A stretch of 64,000 bases of DNA. Source: Streptomyces sp. QL37 (GTDB lineage Bacteria > Actinomycetota > Actinomycetes > Streptomycetales > Streptomycetaceae). Both the position numbers and the translations under genes were made by a program. The DNA lies in assembly GCF_002941025.1 (NCBI RefSeq), contig NZ_PTJS01000001.1, forward strand, positions 5,027,472 to 5,091,471, written 5' to 3'. Of this stretch, positions 30,604 to 37,277 are shown piece after piece (position 1 is the first letter of the stretch; every line of letters begins with the position of its first letter). Below the pieces are notes generated by a model. It made no database searches. It saw only the letters and a list, made by a program, of their open reading frames with translations, and was not told where the DNA came from.

Positions 30604-30637
30604 CGGGCCCGTCGTCCGGATCCGGACGACGGGCCCG
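30604..30637. terminator. Perfect 34-bp palindrome, second hairpin of the convergent gap
   Basis: The 17-base arms are exact reverse complements with no spacer; the centre is CCGGATCCGG. As RNA it would fold into a stem with a GATC tetraloop. It lies 10 bases from the first hairpin and just before the stop of the opposite gene, so the two hairpins probably terminate traffic from both sides. Confidence 0.85.
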
Positions 30638-30642
30638 GGGCG

Positions 30643-31221
30643 TCAGCCTGCGCGCTTGGCGCCACCGAAGGCGGCCACCGGGCCCAGGAGGAGGAAGAGG
30701 TACGTCATGAAGTCGGCCTCCTCCTTCCAGATGTCGAGGACGTCGCTGAAGTGGTCGAAGAACACCTCGGAGAAGCCGACGCCCAGACCGTCCGCGAGGA
30801 TCATCGACATGCCGATGAGCTGGCCGAGGAAGACGGCGGCCAGGGAGAAGACGGCACTGGCGCCGAGGACGGCGGGGTTGGCGCCGCCGATCTTGCTCGC
30901 GGCGAAGCCGACCAGGAAGCCGACACCGATGGCCGCGTAGCCGATCTCACGCTCGATGGACCCGGCCAGGACGCCGTAGAGGACCGCGGCCACGATCGCG
31001 GCGCCCAGAGCCGCCAGCACACCGAGTCCGACCTTGTTGCCGGCCGTCGGCGGGGCGGGCGGGAACGGGCCACCGGCGAACTGGCCCGGCTGCTGGCCCT
31101 GCTGGCCCGCGAACGGGTTGCCGGGCTGGACAGGCTGCTGGCCCGCGTACGGGTTGCCGTCGGCCGGCTGTCCGCCGTAGGGCTGCTGTGGCGGGTTCGG
31201 CGGCTGCACGGGCTGGCTCAT
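30643..31221 (-). CDS. Membrane protein with Pro/Gln/Gly-rich N-terminus
   Basis: The 192-residue product starts MSQPVQPPNPPQQPYGGQPADG and has about 60 residues of low-complexity Pro, Gln and Gly sequence with repeated (N)P(Y/F)AGQQ units, then four hydrophobic helices (about residues 68-90, 95-112, 118-138 and 165-185). This layout is common among Streptomyces cytosolic-tail membrane proteins of unknown function. I chose the ATG at 31221, which is preceded by AGGGGGAAG. The stop is next to the palindromic terminator. Confidence 0.82.
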   Translation of the reverse strand: MSQPVQPPNPPQQPYGGQPADGNPYAGQQPVQPGNPFAGQQGQQPGQFAGGPFPPAPPTAGNKVGLGVLAALGAAIVAAVLYGVLAGSIEREIGYAAIGVGFLVGFAASKIGGANPAVLGASAVFSLAAVFLGQLIGMSMILADGLGVGFSEVFFDHFSDVLDIWKEEADFMTYLFLLLGPVAAFGGAKRAG

Positions 31222-31342
31222 GATGGATCTTCCCCCTGGGACGGAAACGCGCACGACTGTGCGAGAAGTGACGCCGCAGGCTAGCAGCCCATGCCGACAT
31301 GGCCCACCGTGATCCTTGGGGGCATTGGCCTCGGAGGCCTTC

Positions 31343-32605
31343 CTACAGGCGGTGCGCGGCTCCCGCCGGGGTGGCTCCCCGGGTGTCCAGGAGGAGTTGG
31401 GCCTTCACGGCGAGGCCCTGGAGGTCGTACGTGCGGTGGTGCTGGAGCAGCACCGTCAGATCGGCCCCGGCGGCGGCCTCGTAGAGCGAGTCGGCGCGAG
31501 GGACGGGCAGGTCGCGCACCCGCCAGTCCAGGACGTGCGGGTCGTGGTAGCCGATCTGGGCACCCATGTCCATCAGCCGGGTCGCGATCTCCCGGGCGGG
31601 CGAGGCCTCCTGGTCGGCGAGGTCCGGCTTGTAGGTGACACCGAGCAGCAGGACCCGGGCTCCCCGGACGGACTTCCCGTGTTCGTTCAGCAGGGTCGCG
31701 CAGCGCTGGATGACATAGCTCGGCATCCGGTCGTTGATCTCCTTGGCCAGCGAGACCATGCGCAACGGGTGTCCGGGCGTACGGCTGTTGTACGGGAAGT
31801 AGCCGGGGTCCACGGGGACGCCGTGGCCGCCGACACCCGGGCCGGGGCGGAACGGCTCGAAGCCGAACGGCTTGGTCTCGGAGCACCTGATGACGTCCCA
31901 GAGGTCGACACCCAGGTCGTGGCAGAGCACCGCCATCTCGTTGACCAGCGCGATGTTCACGTGCCGGAAGTTGGTTTCGAGGACCTTCGTCATCTCCGCC
32001 TCGCGCGGCCCGCGGGCGCGGACGACCTTGTCGGTGAGGCGCCCGTAGAAGGCGGCGGCCGACTCGGTGCAGGCGGGGGTGAGGCCGCCGATGACCTTCG
32101 GGGTGTTGCCGTACACGTGGGTGCGGTTGCCGGGGTCGAGACGGCCGGGGGAGTGGGCGAGGTGGAAGTCCCGTCCGGCGCGCAGCCCGGAGCCCTCCTC
32201 CAGCAGGGGGCGTACGACGTTCTCGGTGGTGCCGGGCGGCACGGCCGACTCCACCAGGACGGTGGTGTGCGGCCGCAGCCGGGCGGCGAGCGCCCGGGCC
32301 GCGTCGGTGACGGCGCGGAGGTCGAGGGCGCGGTCCGGACCGAGGGGAGTGGGGGCGCAGATCGCGGCGGTGCGCACCCGGCCCAGTTCGGCCGGGTCGG
32401 CGGTGGGCCGGAACCCTCCCGAGACCATCCGCCGGATGTCGGACGCGCTGAGGGATCCCTCGACCGGAGTACGGCCCGCGGAGAGTTCGGCGAAGGGGCG
32501 TGGGTCGGTGTCGTAGCCGACGGTGTGGATTCCCACGCCTACGGCTGCTTGGGCGAGGGGCAGGCCGAGGTGACCGAGTCCGATGACGGCGAGGTCTGCG
32601 GGCAT
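31343..32605 (-). CDS. UDP-sugar dehydrogenase homologue lacking catalytic Cys
   Basis: The 420-residue protein follows the UDP-glucose/UDP-ManNAc dehydrogenase plan: Rossmann start LAVIGLGHLGLPLAQ, CAPTPLG, VESAVPPGTTE, the central helix with EAEMTKVLETNFRHVNIALVNE (Lys and Asn kept) and a C-terminal UDP-binding domain with LLLGVTYKPDLADQEASPA. The active-site block reads PGVGGHGVPVDP, so the thiohemiacetal-forming Cys is Gly262. The upstream SPER-type Glu is also Gly154. Four-electron oxidation as usually understood should not be possible. It may bind a nucleotide sugar, act on another chemistry, or be non-catalytic. It is divergent from glpD. Confidence 0.85.
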   Translation of the reverse strand: MPADLAVIGLGHLGLPLAQAAVGVGIHTVGYDTDPRPFAELSAGRTPVEGSLSASDIRRMVSGGFRPTADPAELGRVRTAAICAPTPLGPDRALDLRAVTDAARALAARLRPHTTVLVESAVPPGTTENVVRPLLEEGSGLRAGRDFHLAHSPGRLDPGNRTHVYGNTPKVIGGLTPACTESAAAFYGRLTDKVVRARGPREAEMTKVLETNFRHVNIALVNEMAVLCHDLGVDLWDVIRCSETKPFGFEPFRPGPGVGGHGVPVDPGYFPYNSRTPGHPLRMVSLAKEINDRMPSYVIQRCATLLNEHGKSVRGARVLLLGVTYKPDLADQEASPAREIATRLMDMGAQIGYHDPHVLDWRVRDLPVPRADSLYEAAAGADLTVLLQHHRTYDLQGLAVKAQLLLDTRGATPAGAAHRL

Positions 32606-32650
32606 GTGGGCCGTCCTTCCCTAAGGCCAAGAGACAGAAAGTGCAACTGC

Positions 32651-32659
32651 TGTGGACAG
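32651..32659 (-). promoter_or_regulatory. DnaA box-like 9-mer, CTGTCCACA
   Basis: TGTGGACAG on the plus strand is CTGTCCACA on the minus strand, within the degenerate Streptomyces DnaA-box consensus (preferred TTGTCCACA). It is paired with a consensus box 66 bases away in the opposite orientation. Confidence 0.5.
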
Positions 32660-32725
32660 CGCTATGTCAGACTAGGCGTAAATATGACCTATATGTCGCA
32701 TTCTGTGACTCTTGTGAGGCGGGTG

Positions 32726-32734
32726 TTGTCCACA
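32726..32734 (+). promoter_or_regulatory. DnaA box, TTGTCCACA
   Basis: This is an exact match to the preferred Streptomyces DnaA box, in the glpD upstream region 127 bases before the start codon. The window is not oriC, as no dnaA or dnaN is present, so a regulatory or titration role is the likelier reading. Confidence 0.55.
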
Positions 32735-32860
32735 GGCGGTGGCTGAAGTCGCGGACCGCGGACAGAATCGAGGGGTGGGCACGGGCGCCCGGCCCCTCCG
32801 GCCGGTCTCCGCTCACGTGCCGTACGACCCCCGATGCACCGGGATTACCGGGAGGCAGCA

Positions 32861-34567
32861 GTGAGGACAGCGACACTGGGACCCGCGGAGCGCGCCGAGG
32901 CGCTGACCGCGATGGCCGAGCGCGAACTGGACGTGCTGGTCGTGGGAGCGGGCGTGGTCGGCGCCGGGACCGTGCTGGACGCGGCCACCAGAGGCCTTGC
33001 GACCGGACTGGTCGAGGCGCGCGACTGGGCGTCCGGCACGTCGAGCAGGTCGAGCAAGCTGATCCACGGCGGGCTGCGCTATCTGGAGATGCTGGACTTC
33101 GCACTCGTACGGGAGGCGCTGAAGGAGCGCGGGCTGCTGCTGGAGCGGCTGGCACCGCATCTGGTGAAGCCCGTCCCCTTCCTCTACCCGTTGCAGCACA
33201 AGGGCTGGGAGCGGCTCTACGCGGGCTCGGGCGTCGCGCTGTACGACGCGATGTCGGTGTCCTCCGGCCACGGCCGAGGGCTGCCCGTGCACCGGCATCT
33301 GTCCCGGCGCCACGCCCTGCGGGTCGCCCCCGCGCTCAGGAAGGACGCCCTGGTCGGCGCCCTGCAGTACTACGACGCCCAGATGGACGACGCGCGCTAT
33401 GTGGCGACCCTGGTGCGCACGGCCGCGAGCTACGGCGCGCATGTGGCGAACAGGGCGAGGGTGACCGGCTTCCTGCGGGAGGGCGAGCGCGTCGTCGGCG
33501 CGCGGGTGCAGGACGTCGAGGGCGGCGAGGAGTACGAGATCCGGGCCAAGCAGGTGGTCAACGCCACCGGGGTGTGGACGGACGACACCCAGGCGCTGAT
33601 CGGCGAGCGCGGCCAGTTCCACGTCCGGGCGTCCAAGGGCATCCATCTCGTGGTGCCCAAGGACCGCATCCACTCCTCGACCGGGCTCATCCTGCGGACC
33701 GAGAAGTCGGTGCTCTTCGTGATCCCGTGGGGACGGCACTGGATCATCGGTACGACCGACACCGACTGGGACCTGGACAAGGCCCATCCGGCCGCCTCCA
33801 GCGCCGACATCGACTATCTGCTCGAACATGTGAACTCGGTGCTGAACACCCCGCTGGGCAGGGACGACGTCGAGGGTGTCTACGCCGGACTCCGCCCCCT
33901 GCTGGCCGGTGAGTCGGACGCCACGAGCAAGCTCTCGCGCGAACACACGGTGGCGCACCCGGCACCTGGGCTCGTCGTCGTGGCGGGCGGGAAGTACACC
34001 ACGTACCGGGTGATGGCGAAGGACGCCGTCGACGAGGCGGTCCACGCGCTGGACCAGCGGGTGGCGGAATGCGTCACGGAGGACATCCCGCTGCTGGGCG
34101 CCGAGGGATACCGCGCCCTGTGGAACGCCCGGGCCAGGATGGCCGCCCGCACGGGGCTGCACGTCGTCCGGGTCGAGCACCTGCTCAACCGGTACGGCTC
34201 GATGACCGAGGAGCTCCTTGAGCTCGTGCGGGGCGACTCCTCGCTGGGTGAGCCGCTGGCGGGCGCCGAGGACTATCTGCGGGCCGAGGTCGTCTACGCC
34301 GCTTCGCACGAGGGCGCCCGGCACCTCGACGACGTCCTGACGCGGCGCACCCGGATCTCCATCGAGACCTTCGACCGGGGCACCCGCTGTGCCCGGGAGT
34401 GCGCGGACCTGATGGCGCCGGTGCTCGGCTGGGACACGGACCAGGTCGAGCGGGAGGTGGAGCACTACCGCAAGCGCGTGGAGGCGGAGCGGGAGTCCCA
34501 GCGTCAGCCCGACGACCTGACGGCGGACGCGGCACGGCTGGGAGCGCCGGACATCGTGCCTCGCTGA
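32861..34567 (+). CDS. glpD: Glycerol-3-phosphate dehydrogenase (FAD-dependent, aerobic)
   Basis: GlpD oxidises glycerol 3-phosphate to dihydroxyacetone phosphate and passes electrons to quinone at the inner membrane face. The 568-residue product has the FAD-binding VLVVGAGVVGAGTVLDAATRG, the signature SSRSSKLIHGGLRYLE, and the C-terminal DAO_C region from about residue 400. Length is standard. I chose the GTG at 32861 because GGGAGG is 5 bases upstream; an in-frame ATG at 32834 has no such site. A 17-bp hairpin follows the gene. Confidence 0.95.
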   Translation: MRTATLGPAERAEALTAMAERELDVLVVGAGVVGAGTVLDAATRGLATGLVEARDWASGTSSRSSKLIHGGLRYLEMLDFALVREALKERGLLLERLAPHLVKPVPFLYPLQHKGWERLYAGSGVALYDAMSVSSGHGRGLPVHRHLSRRHALRVAPALRKDALVGALQYYDAQMDDARYVATLVRTAASYGAHVANRARVTGFLREGERVVGARVQDVEGGEEYEIRAKQVVNATGVWTDDTQALIGERGQFHVRASKGIHLVVPKDRIHSSTGLILRTEKSVLFVIPWGRHWIIGTTDTDWDLDKAHPAASSADIDYLLEHVNSVLNTPLGRDDVEGVYAGLRPLLAGESDATSKLSREHTVAHPAPGLVVVAGGKYTTYRVMAKDAVDEAVHALDQRVAECVTEDIPLLGAEGYRALWNARARMAARTGLHVVRVEHLLNRYGSMTEELLELVRGDSSLGEPLAGAEDYLRAEVVYAASHEGARHLDDVLTRRTRISIETFDRGTRCARECADLMAPVLGWDTDQVEREVEHYRKRVEAERESQRQPDDLTADAARLGAPDIVPR

Positions 34568-35007
34568 GCACCTTTCAGGAAGCCCCGCCGGGGGCCCTGT
34601 CCGGGCGCCCCGGCGCGGACCGGCCGGTTCCGTGGCGGGCCGGTCCGCGCCGGGATTCCGCGGCGGTTCCGTGGCGGGATTCCGCGGCCCGCGGATCCGT
34701 ATTCCTCCTCGCTCCCGGGGTGTTGCGGGGTGCCGGAGGAGCGGCCGCCGGCGCGCGGCCCTCGACGGCGGACCGGGGGAGGTAGGACGATGCGGTCGTG
34801 AGGTGTGGTTCGCTTGGCGGGCTCGCGGTTCCCAGGGCGAGCGGAATCAGCACCAGCGGGGCGGTGGACAGCGCCCTGAATGTCTGCATGGCAGGGGATT
34901 TCGTCCTCCGGTCGCACCGGGGCCGCCCCGGACCCGGGGCCACGACCGGTCCCGGGGTGAGGGACAATGAACGCTCTGCCAGGGCGGGTTGATCGCAGAG
35001 GGGACGC
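34568..35007. other. Intergenic region glpD to first kinase gene
   Basis: The 440-bp gap holds the glpD terminator hairpin and two interleaved short direct repeats (GGTTCCGTGGCGGG at 34626 and 34665; GGGATTCCGCGGC nearby). A minus-strand ORF ending at 34575 could encode a short secreted peptide from an ATG at 34891, but its Shine-Dalgarno spacing is poor and its tail is compositionally random. I call no gene here. The promoter for the kinase gene must lie in the right half. Confidence 0.6.
34609..34654. terminator. 17-bp hairpin downstream of glpD
   Basis: CCCGGCGCGGACCGGCC at 34609-34625 pairs exactly with 34638-34654, loop 12 bases. The loop sequence GGTTCCGTGGCG begins a 14-base direct repeat that recurs at 34665-34678. 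This is a strong terminator candidate 42 bases after the glpD stop. Confidence 0.85.
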
Positions 35008-37089
35008 ATGTCGGAGGCGGAGCAGGCGCGGGAGCCCCAAGGGGACAAGGACGGACGTCTCCTCGCGGGGCGGTACCGGCTCGGGGAGGTGCTCGGCCGG
35101 GGCGGCATGGGCACGGTCTGGCGTGCTGCCGACGAGACGCTGGGGCGTACGGTCGCGGTCAAGGAACTGCGGTTCCCGTCGTCGATCGACGAGGACGAGA
35201 AGCGGCGTCTCATCACGCGAACCCTGCGTGAGGCGAAGGCGATCGCGAGGATCCGCAACACCAGCGCGGTGACGGTCTACGACGTGGTCGACGAGGACGA
35301 CCGGCCGTGGATCGTCATGGAACTCATCGAGGGCAAGTCCCTGGCCGAGGTGATCCGCGAGGACGGGACGCTGACACCGAGGCGCGCGGCGGAGGTCGGC
35401 CTCGCGATCCTCGACGTGCTGCGCTCGGCGCATCGCGAGGGCATCCTGCACCGCGACGTGAAGCCGTCCAACGTGCTGATCTCGGAGGACGGGCGGGTCG
35501 TCCTGACCGACTTCGGGATCGCGCAGGTCGAGGGCGACCCCTCGGTCACCTCGACGGGCATGCTCGTCGGAGCCCCTTCCTACATCTCGCCCGAGCGGGC
35601 CCGCGGCCACAAGCCGGGGCCGCCCGCCGACCTGTGGTCGCTGGGCGGGCTGCTGTACGCGAGCGTCGAGGGCCGCCCGCCGTACGACAAGGGCTCGGCG
35701 ATCGCCACGCTGACCGCGGTGATGACGGAACCTGTCGAGCCGCCGGCGAACGCGGGCATGCTGGAGGAGGTCATCTACGGCCTGCTCGCCCGGGACCCCG
35801 ACGAGCGGCTGGACGACGCCGGGGCGCGTGTGCTGCTCAACGCGGTGATCAACGCTCCGGAACAGCCCGTCGTGCCGCCGGCCGACTCCACCCAGGTCAT
35901 GGCGCTGCCCACGATCGGTGACGCCAAGGGCACCAAGGGCGGGGGGAGTGACTCCAAGGGCGGTGGCAAGAAGGCCGCCGCCGCTGCTGCCGCTGCCGCC
36001 GCCGTGTCCACCCCGGCCGCCGGGGGCGGCGGGGCCGCCGCGGGCTCCGCGAGACCGGACAGCGGCGGACCGGTCCCCGCGGGCCGGGACGCCGGCTCCT
36101 CCTCCGCGACCACTCCGGTCGGTGTCTCCGGGATCGCCGAGGCCACGCGGGACCGGCTGCGCGGGGCCCTGCGGTCCGTGCGCAACGCGAAGTCCCCGGC
36201 CGCGGGCGCCGCCGTTCCCCCGGCGCCCTCGCACGCTCCGGGCGCGGCCGCCACGGCGTCGGCCTCCGGGCCCGCGGGATCCGCGCGTCCGGCCGTGCCC
36301 CGCGCGTCGATCACCGATGTCGTGCCGCGCCGCACGCTGGCGGTCATCGCCGGCGTCGTCGTGCTCGCCGTCCTCGGCACGGTCCTGGCGCTCACCCTCG
36401 ACGGTGACGACACGGGCAACGAAGGCGGCGGCTCCAAGGGCGGCACCGCCGCGTCCGCGGGTGCGGCGGGCGGCGGCGACACCGAGGCCGCCTCCGGCGG
36501 AGGCTCGGGCAAGGGCGACGACAGCGAGCAGGACAGCGGCAAGGACGGCCAGGGGCAGGACAAGGGCGAGGCGACCGGCGACACCTCTCCCTCGCCGGAG
36601 ACCGGCGAGCAGACCCCGGACCCGGACGCGCTGCCCGCCGGGTTCAAGAAGGTCACCAACCAGCAGTTCCACTTCTCCATGGCGATGCCGGAGAACTTCA
36701 AGTTCGACAAGATCGCGGGACAGAACTCCGGCGCCATCTACAACACCGACGGCGGCTTCCCCCGCGTCCAGATCGACTACAACTCCTCCCCGAAGGACGA
36801 TGCGGCGGCCGCCTGGGCCGGGGCGGTCGCGGCGACCAAGAGCCTCAGCAACGGCTACAAGCACATCGGGATAAGGAAGGTCGAGTACAACGGCTACCCG
36901 ACCGTCGCCGACTGGGAGTTCACACGCGACCAGCAGGGCATCCGGGTCCGGGTCCTCAACCGGGGCTTCAAGGCCGACGCCACCCACGGTTACTCGATCA
37001 TGATCAGCTGCAAGGCGGACACCTGGGACGACGACGAGTGCCGGACCCTGCGGGAGACGGCGTTCGCCACGTTCGAGCCGACCGACTGA
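35008..37089 (+). CDS. Transmembrane serine/threonine protein kinase
   Basis: The 693-residue product is a PASTA-less actinobacterial eSTPK. Its kinase domain (residues ~22-285) is intact: GRGGMGTVW loop, VAVK lysine K52, HRDVKPSN, DFG and SPERARG. A Gly/Ala/Lys-rich linker (about 290-440) leads to one membrane helix (about 443-465, TLAVIAGVVVLAVLGTVLAL), a second low-complexity segment, and an extracellular domain (about 545-693) beginning LPAGFKKVTNQQFHFSMAMPENF. That domain is related to those of the next two genes. The ATG has AGAGGGGA upstream. It probably senses an envelope signal. S. coelicolor has a kinase cluster beside glpD linked to spore-wall synthesis, and I infer that this is its counterpart. 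Confidence 0.93.
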   Translation: MSEAEQAREPQGDKDGRLLAGRYRLGEVLGRGGMGTVWRAADETLGRTVAVKELRFPSSIDEDEKRRLITRTLREAKAIARIRNTSAVTVYDVVDEDDRPWIVMELIEGKSLAEVIREDGTLTPRRAAEVGLAILDVLRSAHREGILHRDVKPSNVLISEDGRVVLTDFGIAQVEGDPSVTSTGMLVGAPSYISPERARGHKPGPPADLWSLGGLLYASVEGRPPYDKGSAIATLTAVMTEPVEPPANAGMLEEVIYGLLARDPDERLDDAGARVLLNAVINAPEQPVVPPADSTQVMALPTIGDAKGTKGGGSDSKGGGKKAAAAAAAAAAVSTPAAGGGGAAAGSARPDSGGPVPAGRDAGSSSATTPVGVSGIAEATRDRLRGALRSVRNAKSPAAGAAVPPAPSHAPGAAATASASGPAGSARPAVPRASITDVVPRRTLAVIAGVVVLAVLGTVLALTLDGDDTGNEGGGSKGGTAASAGAAGGGDTEAASGGGSGKGDDSEQDSGKDGQGQDKGEATGDTSPSPETGEQTPDPDALPAGFKKVTNQQFHFSMAMPENFKFDKIAGQNSGAIYNTDGGFPRVQIDYNSSPKDDAAAAWAGAVAATKSLSNGYKHIGIRKVEYNGYPTVADWEFTRDQQGIRVRVLNRGFKADATHGYSIMISCKADTWDDDECRTLRETAFATFEPTD

Positions 37090-37277
37090 CCGCCCGGGCG
37101 GGCGCCCGGGCGGCCGGGTTGGCGTGACACGCCGCGCGCCCTCGACTTGCCACGTATTGTGAGAGGCCGAAGACCGTACGCAGCCGGAACGAAGGATCAA
37201 TTGCACAGCAAGTGACCGCAATTGACGGATTCATGCGGTCTCGGTGACCGGGGGACAGCGCGCTCTGGGGAGGCGTC

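Larger units (their letters stand above)
32606..32860. other. Divergent gap between sugar dehydrogenase homologue and glpD
   Basis: This 255-bp gap contains a stretch (about 32660-32725) markedly richer in A and T than the rest of the window, including TAAATATGACCTATATGTC, flanked by two DnaA-box-like 9-mers. It must hold promoters for both genes, but I cannot assign -35/-10 pairs with confidence. Confidence 0.6.

Noticed and set aside
32606..32860. Replication origin
   Set aside because: Only two DnaA boxes are present, with no dnaA or dnaN nearby. Streptomyces oriC carries many boxes.
34575..34891. Possible short secreted peptide on the minus strand after glpD
   Set aside because: The first 25 residues look signal-like, but the Shine-Dalgarno spacing is about 15 bases, the tail is random Arg/Pro/Ala, and the frame runs through the glpD terminator hairpin.
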